NCBI GenBank assembly: GCA_029961685.1
Contig: JARWKL010000006.1
Span: 15,935,276-15,999,275 of the forward strand
Direction of reading: 5' to 3'
Source: Aristolochia californica
Taxonomy: Eukaryota > Streptophyta > Magnoliopsida > Piperales > Aristolochiaceae
Length of the DNA: 64,000 bases
Of this stretch, positions 10,886 to 21,248 are shown piece after piece; within the stretch, counting starts at the first letter, position 1, and each line of letters opens with the position of its first letter. Made by a program: the position numbers and the translations under genes. The notes under the pieces are model-generated. The model worked only from the letters and a program-made list of their open reading frames with translations, was not told the DNA's origin and did not search any database.

Positions 10886-11314
10886 TTTTGTATTCTCATC
10901 GCCTTCCTCCTGGTAAGCTCGACGCAACCATTGCCACCTTTGATTAGCTTCTCCTTCAAGGTGGAAAGATGCTAGAGTTACCTTTTGATTTTCTTTTGTG
11001 CCTTGAAATTCAAAGAATTGAGCTACTTTGCTAAGCCATTCAGTTGGATCTTCTCCAGAGTATTTTGGAAATCCCAACTTTGCCATCTTGGAGGAGAAAA
11101 TTTGTCTACAGCTGTTGTTCTCCTCTCGATGTGAACAAAAAGATCCATCTTGCCCATTGTTGTTGTTGCAAGAGGCTTCTTTGGTTGACAAGAAAGCTTC
11201 CAAAAGGTTGTTGATGTGTTCCTCTAATTGTTTCATTCCATCTTGAACTCCACCGAGCCCAGCCTCCAAAGCTTCAATCCGTTCTTTGTTGGATGCCATT
11301 GTAGCGAAGGTCAC
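10886..11314 (-). pseudogene. Gy-B gag, N-terminal part
   Basis: Begins at an ATG at 11314 (a second in-frame ATG follows five codons later) and shows a short coiled region (ERIEALEAGLGGVQDGMKQL), a low-complexity linker, then the gypsy gag core: GEDPTEWLSKVAQFFEFQGT and LASFHLEGEANQRWQWL. It reads through EEGDENTK and then enters the Gy-A LTR, where it ends. This style of gag is typical of chromovirus-like plant gypsy elements, by memory of the family. Confidence 0.8.
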
Positions 11315-11987
11315 TCTTTTTTTTTTTTTAGACCGATTTTAGTCGTCCTTCAATAAATTACAACGCCAAAATTTTGTGGGATATCAATTTCGGTGATCCC
11401 TCAAAAAATAAAAAACGTTGATGGAGACGCGGAACAAAAAATCATCTCTCCCATTATTGACAACTTTTGACTAGAGATGCGGCGAGTGTCTGACGGCTCA
11501 CCTGGCACTGACCATGACGGTTGGTGATCCCTTCAATAAAAAACGTTGATGATTCTCTAGAGCGTCACTATAGAAGTGAGCATCTCTCTCATCGCCGACA
11601 ACTTTCAGCTAGAGTCGCGGCGATTGTCCAAGATGATTCAGTTTGTTTTTGATTGCTTTCTCCTGGCGCAACTTTTCTCGCCAAAGATGGTCAATGATGA
11701 ACGGTGTGTCAGGACGGAATAAGAATGACCACTGTATATCAAGCCTAGACGAAGCGTCAAGAAGAAGAAGATCGATCATGGTTTCTCCATGGGTGACGAA
11801 TTTGCAAGACCCAAAACCAAGCCGCAACGCTGAGGTGTTGGACACTGAGCAGCAACAGAAGATAGCAGAGGAGGTACGACTTCACTTCGATTCCCTTGCC
11901 CCAAAACAACAAAAGAAGGCCCAACGCAGAGATGGGCAACTTCTAGCTGGAAATAATGGCGGTTAGAGAAATCTACTATGATACCAA
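11315..11987 (-). other. Gy-B leader region with short duplication
   Basis: It begins with a T-run near 11315-11330. Two related segments of about 130 bp, near 11390-11480 and 11520-11630, share GGTGATCCCTTCAATAAAAA-like starts and GAGATGCGGCGA-like ends, suggesting an old tandem duplication. The right third overlaps a plus-strand open stretch described separately. A primer site resembling TTGGTATCATAG (minus strand) abuts the LTR at 11987. Confidence 0.5.
11779..11966 (+). pseudogene. Possible captured host exon in Gy-B leader
   Basis: A plus-strand frame, opposite to Gy-B, reads PSRNAEVLDTEQQQKIAEEV and HFDSLAPKQQKK: a balanced, non-repetitive composition unlike its surroundings. It vaguely recalls a small conserved plant protein family (MEE59-like), but that is a weak recollection and I do not assign it. 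It ends at a TAG close to the Gy-B primer site. Alternatively it is chance. Confidence 0.3.
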
Positions 11988-12300
11988 TGATAGGTCACAT
12001 TCGAGCAACAAATTAACTCTGAGGAAAGCTTACTTTCTTTGGGTGAAAGTTAAACCACAATTTTTTAAAGAAATCTATATATCCTTATTCATTGCTCTCG
12101 TTAAAATAAATAGAGTGAATCTTTAAAAAATTAGCTCCAACTCAAGAAACTAGCTAACCTAAGCTTACAGAATTGAGATCTAACATGAGCAACTGCAGAA
12201 ATTAAATGAGATCAAACAACTTTGAATGAGCAACGATATCTTGATACTCGGTCTATCTCAAGCTAAAAACTTGGGACTCTTCTTAGGAACTCATCCTGAT
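11988..12300 (-). repeat. Gy-B 5' LTR, outer end undefined
   Basis: On the minus strand it ends GACCTATCA at 11988, followed by the primer site. AT-rich, non-coding. The outer end was not found, and homology to a second LTR is not available in the window. Confidence 0.45.
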
Positions 12301-12310
12301 CTTCTTGGCC

Positions 12311-12526
12311 TATCAAATCTCTCTTGATATTGCTCGAGGCATGGAATATATTCATTCAAAAGGGGTTATTCATAGGGACCTCAAACCTAAGAACATCTTA
12401 TTTGATGAAAACTTCTACTTGAAAATTGCTGATTTTGGAATTGTTTGTGAAGAGGCGTACTGTGATTCTCTGACTGAGGATCCTGAGACATACATATGGA
12501 TGGCCCTAGAGATGATAAAGTTCAAA
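12311..12526 (+). pseudogene. Raf-like protein kinase fragment
   Basis: The frame carries the central catalytic part of a plant Raf-like MAPKKK-type kinase: [19 protein letters not shown], with HRD at 12371-12379, KPKNILF, and DFG at 12431-12439, followed by CEEAYCDSL. The next block reads [11 protein letters not shown] where functional kinases have GTYRWMAPEMIK, so the APE motif is damaged. The N-lobe, the Lys and Glu of the ATP site, and the C-lobe after the APE block are absent, and no ATG precedes it. It is therefore a non-functional gene fragment. It joins directly to an acetyltransferase-like fragment at FKPYRG. Confidence 0.85.
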
Positions 12527-12607
12527 CCTTACAGAGGGAGAGGAATTGCTACGGAACTTGTTACAAGATCCTTACAGGTGATGATGGAATCTGGATGCCA
12601 AGAGGTA
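12527..12607 (+). pseudogene. NAA30/MAK3-like N-acetyltransferase fragment
   Basis: In the same frame as the kinase fragment. [10 protein letters not shown] is the acetyl-CoA binding motif of GNAT enzymes (R/Q-x-x-G-x-A), and [17 protein letters not shown] matches the following helix of plant N-terminal acetyltransferase NAA30 as I know it. Only about 27 codons are present, and the rest of the domain is lacking. The join to the kinase occurs at the tripeptide KPY, which both parent families carry near this point, so microhomology may have guided the fusion. Confidence 0.65.
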
Positions 12608-12751
12608 ACACCAAATAGGCCACAAGGGACTTCTCCGATCCGGCCAGCTTCAGATCGGAAAAGCAGAGAGCTTCCACCGGCGTCTTGGGTGGTGATTTCG
12701 TCCATTGGTCATGGAGCTTGTTGAAGGACTCCTCCGCCACAAACGCAGGAG
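12608..12751 (-). other. Unassigned coding-like scrap
   Basis: The minus strand has an open frame of about 48 codons ([31 protein letters not shown]) with normal amino-acid composition. I do not recognise it. It lies between the two captured-gene fragments and the truncated Nb LTR, and may be a third captured segment. Confidence 0.3.
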
Positions 12752-13134
12752 GACATGAACCTTTATTTATAATAGAGGAAGGTAGTAGAGTTCAATTACA
12801 ATAAAACTACCTTTGTCCCAATTACACCCAAACTCTAACACTTAAAGATAAGTCCTAGCATAATTAATTAACTAAATATAGATAAAAGACAAACATAACT
12901 CAAACTAGAACTCTTCTATGACGTGACAATAAGATAAAGATGCTTTTGTGAGTCCTTCTTGATCTTCGAACTTATGTGATAACGATGCCAGCTCATGGTA
13001 ATCATGGTGGGTCCTACTTCTTATGGGCTTGGGCCCATCTTGTGGGTCTTTCTTGGTCATGTGGCCCATCTTATAATACTCTTAGATATGTGGGCATTCC
13101 TTGGTCGTGTGGGCTTGGGCCATATCTTCCAACA
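12752..13134 (-). repeat. Nb-0 3' LTR, truncated
   Basis: Plus-strand sequence ends CATATCTTCCAACA at 13134, then CTCCCCCTCAAGCTGGG, the reverse of the polypurine tract. The opposite end begins abruptly inside the LTR at ACATGAACC. Confidence 0.85.
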
Positions 13135-13317
13135 CTCCCCCTCAAGCTGGGGGTGAGAAAACATCAAGAACTCCCAACTTTCTACAAATGATGTATAGAA
13201 TCTTTTTGTATAAAGTGGCAGTCCTCCAATCTTCCAACACTCCCCCTCACATTGTGCTCTCTTCTATGAGGCCTAACTGGCCAATTCGGGGGGGAGGGGT
13301 TTAACATGGATGTGATA

Positions 13318-13608
13318 ATAATTTCCTCTATCATGGTGTCCCAACCATTGATATTTGATATTTTTTACGGGGTATTAAGTTCCTCCGTTGTGGAATCCCA
13401 ACCATTGAAATTTTTGATATTTTTGACGGGTTATTAAGTTCCTCCGTCATGGAATCCCATCCGTTGACATTTGAAAATTTTGATGGGGTATTAAGTTCCT
13501 CTGTCATGGAATCCCAACCATTGACATTTTTGATATTTTTGAAGGGGTATTAATTTCCTCCGTCATGGAAACCTAACCGTTGACATTTTTTATATTTTTG
13601 ACGGGGAA
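13318..13608 (-). repeat. Tandem array in Nb-0
   Basis: About five diverged units of 55-62 bp, each with TTCCTCCGTCATGGAATCCC-like and TTTTGACGGGGTATTAAG-like parts. This is the reverse complement of the array at 23100-23496 in Nb-2, showing that the array belongs to the family and is not a local accident. Confidence 0.85.
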
Positions 13609-14624
13609 AAATAAATAATGGTATGAGGCCACCTCTTATTCAATAATAATGTCCCTAAAGAGACATAATAGCTGCAGCTGAATATAACACGACCATCTTC
13701 CAACACATATAACACAAACCAAATAATAAACTTTGTAAAAGAACCCATGAAATAATCCGATATAAAAATGTCTTCGTAGATGCACAAGCTTCATTTGTGC
13801 TCCCCCTATCTTGAATATTTTGGTAACAAAAACTTCATCTACAACATCTGGAATAAAATACTTGTTTCTTGTACTTCTTCTACTTCTCTCCCTCAAGTTG
13901 GGAGGTAATGGCAGTGATCCTAGCTTGAACCTAATATCATAGATGCAGCAATAAGCCAAAATAATGTAGATGTAGTAATAAGCTCTTAAACTAGGGAGAA
14001 GAAAAATATTTTTCTGATATAGCAACACAAATAGTGACGCAAAACAATTGGTTTAAATTTGGAATTTTCTAGGCAAAGGATTCCAGCATGATCTTTGATT
14101 CTTCTAATGCGAATATATCTTAAAATATAGATCAGATTGACATGAAATATTTTCCTTATGAAATTAGACTTTAATACCTTTCTTCCAAGTATAAATTCTC
14201 TTCATAAAATATAATTTTCAGAAGATAAATAATCTGATAGATTTCGGTCTCTGTCATCTTGCCAAACTATGCATTGCTTCTCCTTTTTTTTCCAGCATGA
14301 CCATTGACTCTTCCAAGATCAATACCTCCTTATAAAAAAATTAGATCTAGAATTGGTTTAATAGGTAAGAAAATAGACTTAAAAATATTTTGTTTGATAT
14401 ATAATTCTTCATATAAAGTCTCGTTTTTGGTACCATAAAATACCTCGGAAGTTGATACTTTCTGCTGCTGCTCGAACCTTTTTTTCAATCTGACCTCACG
14501 ATTCATGCAATTTAATCTTCCTTTGTTTTGGGTATAAGGATACTATATCTATGGGAAATAATTTTGTGAATGTATCAATATTCGATGATACATATTAAGT
14601 ATCGGAATAGGTCAAGTGGGAGAA

Positions 14625-14908
14625 TGTTATACACGTTTTTTATTTGACCCTTTTCTTTTAGGAAGTGGTTTCTCTTAGACTTAGGGAGGAGCGGATAGTT
14701 GTAACTGTAGAGCGCTTGTGTTTACGGAAAAGGGAAATTTATGTTTACGGGATCCAGACTAGCAGAGCACTTGTGTTTTCCATCAATGAGACTATAAATA
14801 GACGAGCCGATCTCCGATCTCTGGAATATGATTGCCATGACTGAAGGTAAGTGTTTCCATTTAAAGTTTATGAATTTCATTGTGTTTATAAATTCATAGG
14901 AGTTATCA
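14625..14908 (+). repeat. Isolated Cp-D-type LTR (284 bp)
   Basis: Starts TGTTATACACG and ends GAGTTATCA. It is preceded by AAGTGGGAGAA, a copia-style polypurine tract, so it is a 3' LTR whose element body was lost. It matches, in the opposite orientation, the Cp-D 5' LTR at 33622-33908, including TTCTTTTAGGAAGTGGTTTC and GTTTTCCATCAA. No primer site follows. Confidence 0.85.
14793..14800 (+). promoter_or_regulatory. TATA box in Cp-D-type LTR
   Basis: TATAAATA located about 115 bp before the LTR end; a likely retroelement promoter position, inferred from sequence only. Confidence 0.5.
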
Positions 14909-16390
14909 AGTACAACTTAGAAACTCAACCTCAAGAAATTAACAAACTCAGTTGAATTTAGAAATCAACTAGATTCATCCAGAAATTGAAGCTAGTTGGA
15001 TCAAAGGTCCCATACGTCTCTACAAGCATACTAAGGGATACAAAATCCACTCTATCCCAATAAGGGGCAAAATTTCAGGTACTAGAAGATCTTATGAGAG
15101 TTTTGTTCACCACTCTAATGCCATGTAAAATAGTAAGATTATAGCTTGAATTAGAGAAGAATTAAAGAGAGAAAGAGAAAGAAGAAGAGTGATTGTAGGT
15201 TGAGAGAGAATCAAATTATGGGTTAATCCTATATTGAAGTGTCATTTTAAACATGATTTTTTAGTAGTTTTTTTCTTAAATTTAGAAGATAGTCTAGTGC
15301 AACTAATGTTGCTTTGGAGCGTCAACAAGTCACAGGGTGCCAACCTTTAAAAACTGTTTTTATTCTGTCACTATATTATGTGGCATTGGACCTGAAAGAA
15401 GGGGGATAATTATAGAATTTTTTTCCTTTCTAAATTTCATAGGTTCTTGTTATGACCATGTCTTATAAGGATAGAAAGAATTGTTCCTTTAACTTTTTAT
15501 GAATGCCATCATGCAAAAACTCAAAATGAACATTCTTATACACAAATTATGAGGGTGTGTTGTGCTTTACACTTCTCTTAAATTGTTATTATTCTCATTC
15601 ATGCTTATTTAATTCAATAAAAATCTACAAAAGCTAGAAAAACTGGGGGAATTCAAAGTATATTCAACATTTCTTATAGCTAACAAGTAACAAAAGATTC
15701 TGAAAATAGATTCAAATTATTTAGAAAAGGGTAAAGATCATCCACTGATCACACAGAGACGATTTTTCATAGCAGGCTTACCAATTTGGTTTTTATAATA
15801 TAGGTTAGCCTATTCTCTCATAAGGGTAAAAACGTTATTTCAATTTTTGATATAAATATGGTAATAACTAATAAGACCATAAAAGTAGGAAAAACATATA
15901 CTCACATTGAGTTGGCAATAATTTTTTTTACCCTATTCTTATGTTTTGCAAAGCAAAGAATTGATCTCATCCCAGCTTTGGCAAGTCAGGGCACAAAAGT
16001 TTAAGAATTTAACCTATCTGACCTTGTTTTCACCCTACTAACTCCCAAGAATCATAAGGAACCAAATTTTCTCGTCTTTAAAGTGTCTTGTAACTTGTTG
16101 CTACTATTGGTACATGTCTTTCATTTTATGAAATTATGAAATTAAATGTCATTCTCCTTCAGTGGTAACGAGGAAGTACAATGGATTGCAAAAGGATTTT
16201 TAGTTGCTGATTTTAGTTTATTATTTTGAAAAATGGCTTTTCCATTTGTAATTTTATGTTTAATCGGATTACTTTAATATGAAATCAGATCGGTTACCTA
16301 TATATAGCCCTCTTTTGAACTTTAAGATCAAACCAACTAATATGTGTCTATTGAGTCCAATATTCTTAGAGATTATGTTTTATTTGTTAG
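14909..16390. other. Anonymous AT-rich DNA
   Basis: I see no open frame, terminal repeat or known element. It contains a short GA-rich stretch near 15150-15190 (AGAGAGAAAGAGAAAGAAG). It may be old decayed transposon sequence. Confidence 0.5.
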
Positions 16391-16394
16391 ACAT

Positions 16395-16660
16395 GTTCAA
16401 TATTTTGACCGTTTCTTTAGGAAATAATTTCCTTGGATGTAGGAAGTAGTGGACAGTTGTAAATGCTCATCAGCTACAACTTCTCATCTTTTGATGGGAA
16501 TGAGATTTCAAGTTGTACGTGATTTTTTCATGGTGTATTTTTGTCAAAAGGATCTTTGATCTAGCAAGGTTGTCTGTGATCTCCATCAATCAAATCTTGG
16601 ATATACTAGACAGGCGATTCAAAATTATCTGAGAAACTGATTGCCATGAGTAGAGGTACA
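16395..16660 (+). repeat. Very diverged Cp-D-like LTR (tentative)
   Basis: TGTTCAATATTTTGACCG followed by TTCTTTAGGAAATAATTTCC, then GGACAGTTGTAA, a CCATCAATCAAATC segment and GATTGCCATGA. The order resembles the Cp-D LTR (TTCTTTTAGGAAGTGGTTTC, GATAGTTGTAAC, CCATCAA, GATTGCCATGA) but with large insertions. Ends are not defined. Confidence 0.4.
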
Positions 16661-17202
16661 TTCATGGGGTTACTCTTAATTTATGAATTTATGCATGATC
16701 AAAATGAGTTTTGCTCTAACATTGTAAGCTCATATGCTTATTGGAACACGAATTCTATTTCATTTATTATAATGAAGTCTAATATCAACCTCAAATTTAT
16801 TCTTATTTCTTCATTATTGTCAACACTAAACAACCTCATTTAACATTAAATAGATTTGGCAAGGTTATGGACTAATAGAGTCCATTGGGGCAGCTTTTTG
16901 ACAAGTTGGACCGGAGGAGACCTAACATTAAAAATCTCTTGGTCAGTTATTTGCTTACACTGAAGTCAAACTTGTCAAACCAGAAACTGGTGAAGCTTTG
17001 CTGCCATGTAGGGAAGCAGAGGTTTGGATTAGAGTGTCCACGATAATGAAAAGTAAATACTAGATGGTATGTGACTTATTTAATTACAAGAAGATAAAAG
17101 GGTACTTGTGTCATCAACAGAAGCTACAAAACTCACTAGTCGGTGACATTGTAGCATCTTGGCATAAGTGAAGCAGTGAAGGTAGATAGACACACCTATT
17201 GA
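16661..17202. other. Unassigned spacer
   Basis: No coding signal or repeat that I can support between the diverged LTR and the Cp-F LTR. Confidence 0.5.
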
Positions 17203-17465
17203 ATTTATGGAAAAGAGAAAACCTTCATTAACTATTTTTTTTCAATCTGAATACATGAACCCCTATTTATAATAGAGGAAAGTAGTAGAGTCCAATTACA
17301 ATTAAACTACCATTGTCCCAATTACTCCCAAACTCAACACTTAAAGATGAGTCCTAGAATAATTAAATAATTCAACATAAATAGAAGACTAATATAATTA
17401 AAACACCTTTAAAATGAGACCTATAAATCTCACTTCCTCCTCTGGAAGACATCTCTCACTAATTG
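17203..17465 (-). repeat. Cp-F 3' LTR, partial
   Basis: Plus-strand TTGAATTTATGGAAAAGAG through ATAATAGAGGAAAGTAGTAG resembles the 3' half of the Nb LTR in reverse. The inner end is diverged and abuts CTCCCTCAAGTTGG, a degraded polypurine tract. It links the Nb LTR family to a coding copia element. Confidence 0.65.
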
Positions 17466-17620
17466 TCTCCCTCAAGTTGGTGCATATAGATCTCTAATGC
17501 GTAACTTGCCAAGTGAGTTGTAGAAGTTCTTACTGCATACTACTCTGGTAAGTATGTCTGTCAATTGGTCTTTAGATTTAACAAATAGGAATCGAATTAT
17601 TTTGGCTTCAAAGGATTTTC
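17466..17620 (-). pseudogene. Cp-F RNase H C-terminal tail
   Basis: On the minus strand a short frame reads FVKSKDQLTDILTRVV, SKNFYNSLGKL and RDLYAPT then stop, the C-terminus of copia pol (ADILTKxLxSKxFxxxLxKLG...). It is directly followed by the polypurine tract and the Nb-like LTR. The rest of the element is missing to the right of about 17620. Confidence 0.75.
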
Positions 17621-18249
17621 TCCATGGTCGGATATGGCCTACACCATATATCTGATCTTCTTGAGCGCTCCATTGGGTGCAGTCAGTGGAAGTCTATTCG
17701 ATGCCAGAGGCCCTCAAGATTATTCTAGAATATTTCAAGATAGTCACCAATGTCACACAAAACTGGAGATCATACACTTGGGAGGTGTCAATGCCATCAA
17801 CATACGTGGTATTAATGTCGGTGATCTAGGTCACGGCTGAAGCTTTGCTCAAAGCTTCAGTGATTCTCGTGGTCAACTCGACCACGAGAAAGGAGATCGA
17901 AGGATACCGCCTTTAAAATACCCCAGCTTGTCGTTGCCTGAGATATACATCTCAACAACTTGGGATAGATCTGGTCTGACTCGAGTCCTATCTGTATCTG
18001 GTCTGACTCGAGTCCTGTTCGTATCTGGTCTGGGTTGAGTCTTGGTTTGAGTCTGGTCCAACTCGAGTTCAATCCGATTTTGGTCTGGTTCGAGCCATGG
18101 TCTGAGTCGATGTGGTCTGGTCAGGTCAGGTCCGGTCCGCTTTGAGTGTCTTCAAAATTAAATCCTACCCCCTAACTTTGGGTAGGTTTAATTTCGAACT
18201 CTCATTGTCCCGTCAACACTGCCTCAAAGCCGCATGGGGCGAGAGATCT
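17621..18249. other. Region with hairpins and a 27-bp repeat
   Basis: Holds two adjacent perfect hairpins (17838-17888) and three to four copies of a unit with TCTGGTCTGACTCGAGTCCT at about 17970-18120. A 68-codon plus-strand open stretch from 17634 has no family I recognise. The left portion of the RPS9 pseudogene lies just to the right. Confidence 0.5.
17838..17888. repeat. Two adjacent perfect hairpins
   Basis: TGAAGCTTTG at 17838-17847 pairs with CAAAGCTTCA at 17850-17859 (2-base loop). CTCGTGGTC at 17866-17874 pairs with GACCACGAG at 17880-17888 (5-base loop). Only six bases separate them. Confidence 0.85.
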
Positions 18250-18462
18250 ATTCATTCATCCTATGAAGAAGAGCTTCACGAATAGAAAATTCTATGAGGG
18301 TTCTTATCATCAAAAGTCAAAATTTTTCTAGCTGCATTCTAATGCGGCTCAAACCATATTGAACCCTTCAGAGCTCCATCTTACACCTGCGACCATACTC
18401 ACCAACAAACTTGAGCTCTGCTTCAAGACACTCCTTTTCATAGGGATGACGAGGCTTATTAA
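18250..18462 (-). pseudogene. Ribosomal protein uS4 (RPS9) pseudogene fragment
   Basis: The minus strand reads [20 protein letters not shown] then [10 protein letters not shown], which matches the N-terminal region of plant cytosolic ribosomal protein S9 (uS4) as I know it ([20 protein letters not shown]...). A TGA at 18370-18368 is followed in frame by RVQYGLSRIR, then by NAARKILTFDDKNPHRIF in a shifted frame and EALLHRMNE in yet another. The start codon region and the C-terminal half are missing. No intron interrupts the fragment, so a processed origin is possible but unproven. Confidence 0.85.
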
Positions 18463-18643
18463 ACATCTCTGCCCACCACGATTCCACTGCGCTATGCAGC
18501 TGTACAATGAATCCGGTTAATAGGGTAGTGGGGTTGCTTTGGACAGGGAACTGGCATGTCTGCCAAACAGTGGTGGAGACCATCCTCCGTGGTGGGACTC
18601 TACGGTCGTTGATGAATCTTCCATCTTCAGAATCAGATGATGT

Positions 18644-19540
18644 TGTTGGAAGATAGGGCCCAAGCCCACACCACCAAAGAAGGCCCACATATCTAAGAGT
18701 ATTATAAGATGGGCCACATGACCAAGAAGGCCCACAAGATGGGCCTAAGCCCAACCCACCATAATTACCATGAGTTGGCATCCTTATCACATAAGTTGGA
18801 AGATCAAGAAGGACTCACAAAAGCATCTTTATCTTATGCTCATGTCCTAGAAGAGTTATAATTTTACTTATGTTTATATTTTATCTATATTGAGTTATTT
18901 AATTATGCTAGGACTTATCTTTAAGTGTTAGAGTTTGGGTGTAATTGGGACAGAGGTAGTTTTATTGTAATTGGACTCTACTACCTACCTCTATTATAAA
19001 TAGAGGTTCATGTACTCTAATTATAATTAGTTAATGAAGTCAATGAAACATTTATCTTTTCCATAAATTCAATAGGGTATCAGAGCAGGTTTTTTTATTT
19101 GACTTGGTCAATCCACAGAGATAATGAGATCATTTTCTCTAAACCCTAAACCAAAAGTCTAGGTTCATATTTTTTTTTCATTCCCTACACCTGTAGTTTG
19201 CTTTTCAATTTTCACCTCTATAATGAGATTTTCATATTGAAAAATATATATTGAAGGAAAGATATTTGAGTCTCCTTTCCAAGGAAAAACTATTTTTTCC
19301 AATCGGAGTTATCTACAAAGATAAATTGATATTTGAATGAACGAAGGTCAGATTGCTAAAGAGGTTCGAACAACAGTAGAAAGCTTCAACTTTCGAGGTA
19401 TTTTATGCTATCAAGAACGAGACTTTATATGGAGTTATATATATCAAACTAAATATCTGTAAGTATATTCTCTTACATATTCAACCAATTTTTTATTGGA
19501 TTTATCTACCAAGTGAAATCAATATTTGATGGTAAGCCCT
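18644..19540 (+). mobile_element. Nb-1: 5' end of an Nb element
   Basis: LTR 18644-19074 (431 bp, begins TGTTGGAAGATAGGGCCC), primer site GGGTATCAGAGC (one change from tRNA-iMet type) and interior matching Nb-2 until about 19540, where it joins the 3' end of Cp-D. The rest of the element and the 3' LTR of Cp-D are both missing, so one deletion probably fused them. Confidence 0.85.
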
Positions 19541-19802
19541 TTAGAGCAAATATTACCTTCCAAGTATTACAATGCAACTGTCTCCTTTGAATGAGAACCT
19601 TATGTGACACATATCTTTATGAATGAACTTCCAAATGCTCATTCTGGATTAACTTACATTGTTATTCTCTAAACTTCATGTATACAACTAAATAAGAGAA
19701 GAGAAAAAATAAATTTAACGGAGTTTTTCTATTGAAAAATTGTGATACAAATATAAAGAGAATCTCAATTACATAAAATTACATAATAGAACTGAGTCCC
19801 AT

Positions 19803-20599
19803 TTATTCAACATGTACCTTATAAGCAGCGGGTGGTAGACCTTTTGTCAATGGATCAACAATTATTAATCTAGTGCTGATGTGTTCCACAACCATTTTGT
19901 TTGCTTTGACATGTTCTTGAATAGCTAAGAACTTTATGTCAATATGCTTACTACGACTTTCGCTCTTATTATTCTTGGCCAAAAACACTACTATGGAATT
20001 AATGCAGTATATCCTCAATGTCTTAGAAATTGTGTTAACAATTTCAAGCTCTAAAATAAAACTTCTCAACCATATAGCCAGTGATGATGTTTCAAAACAT
20101 GCTACAAATTCCACTTATGTGGTAGAAGTAGCAATCAAGGATTATTCAAGAAATGACCTCTCCAGCTAATAAGAAGACGTATCTCGATGTCGACTTTCTC
20201 AAATCAAGGCAGCCAACAAAATCAAAGCATGAATATTCAATCACTTCCAGATGATCAGATTGACTATACGTAAAGTTGTTGTCTTTAATCCCTTGAAGGT
20301 ATGGTAAGACTTTCTTTGCAACTTTCTAATGGTCCAAACCGAGGTTACTTTGATATCTGCCCAACATTACTATTGCATATGCTATGTCAGATCTTGTGCA
20401 AACCTGAACATACATTAAACTCCCAACTGCAGAAGCATATTCAATGTTTTTCATTTATTCCCTCTCTAAATCATTTCATGGACCTTGTTCCAAGCTTAAT
20501 TAGTCACCTTTGCCCATAGTTGCAACACCAGATGAGCAATTTTTCATACGAAATATCTCTAAAATTTTGTTGATATAGGTTTCTTGAGACAATCCCAAT
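19803..20599 (-). pseudogene. Cp-D RNase H
   Basis: The clearest part is 20114-19803: WLRSFILELEIVNTISKTL, IYCINSIVVFLAKNNKSES, HIDIKFLAIQEHV and IVDPLTKGLPPAAYKVHVE, the C-terminus of Tnt1-like pol. The part between 20599 and 20115 is heavily eroded. The typical 3' untranslated region follows to about 19541, where it is cut. Confidence 0.83.
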
Positions 20600-20880
20600 G
20601 TCTCTCAGGATCTGTCTCTCTCAATCTTTATGCCTATGACATAAGAAGCTTTGCCCATATCTTTCATATCAAATTTCATCAAGATAAATTGTTTAACCTC
20701 ATAAAGTAATCCTAAATCACTTGAAGCAAGTAGAATATCATATCTATATAGGACTAAGAAAATTATTTTGCTCCCGCTGACCTTATGGTATATATATTGA
20801 TCCATGATATTCTCCTTAAATCCAAATGAAGAAATAACATCATGAAATTTTAAATACCACTAAGGGGAGGCTTGTTTCAA

Positions 20881-20911
<31 letters not shown>

Positions 20912-21243
20912 TTCTTAAGTCTACAAACCAAGTGATTATTCCCATCTCAAATGAAACCTTCAGGTTGTTTCATGTAAACCTCTTCATCTAGGTCTCCATT
21001 GAGAAAACCATTTTCTCATCCATTTGATGTAACTCCATATCAAAAAGAGCTACTAATGCCATGATTATCCAAAATGAATCCTTCTTTTAAATAGGAGAGA
21101 AGGTATCGTGATAATCAATTCATTCTTGTTGAGTAAATCCTTTAGCTACAAGTCTTGCCTTATATCTTTCAATATTGCCTAAAGCATTTCTTTTGGTTTT
21201 GAAAATCCACTTACAACCAATGGCCTTCTCCCTTTAGGCAATT
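20600..21243 (-). pseudogene. Cp-D reverse transcriptase
   Basis: It continues left of Nb-2 with ELPKGRRP and [14 protein letters not shown] in different frames. The catalytic motif at about 20745-20720 reads LYRYDILLAS where LYVDDILLAS is expected, so the two Asp residues are not intact. KFDMKDMGKASYVIGIKIER follows. An (AT)n microsatellite of about 28 bases at 20884-20911 interrupts the frame. Confidence 0.83.
20884..20911. repeat. (AT)n microsatellite
   Basis: Pure AT run within the Cp-D RT region. Confidence 0.95.
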
Positions 21244-21248
21244 CAACA

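Larger units (their letters stand above)
10886..12300 (-). mobile_element. Gy-B: 5' part of a gypsy element, truncated by Gy-A
   Basis: Minus-strand order: LTR (from 11988 rightward), degenerate tRNA-Met primer site near 11976-11987, leader, and gag from 11314. Gag is cut at 10886 by the Gy-A LTR. The remainder of the element would lie beyond Gy-A, outside the window. The outer LTR end is not identifiable; 12300 is where kinase-like sequence begins. Confidence 0.65.
12752..14565 (-). mobile_element. Nb-0: truncated copy of the Nb non-autonomous LTR family
   Basis: Reverse-complement match to Nb-2 (21249-24246): 3' LTR at 12752-13134 (its outer 60-70 bp missing), polypurine tract, tandem array (13318-13608) and the conserved interior to about 14565. 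The 5' interior and 5' LTR are absent. There is no recognisable gag or pol. Captured gene scraps abut its cut LTR end. Confidence 0.82.

Noticed and set aside
13318..13608. Possible CRISPR-like array
   Set aside because: Repeats are diverged and tandem without unique spacers, in a plant LTR element.
17634..17840. 68-codon plus-strand open frame
   Set aside because: No recognisable family, no supporting context beyond an ATG; kept only as part of the unassigned region.
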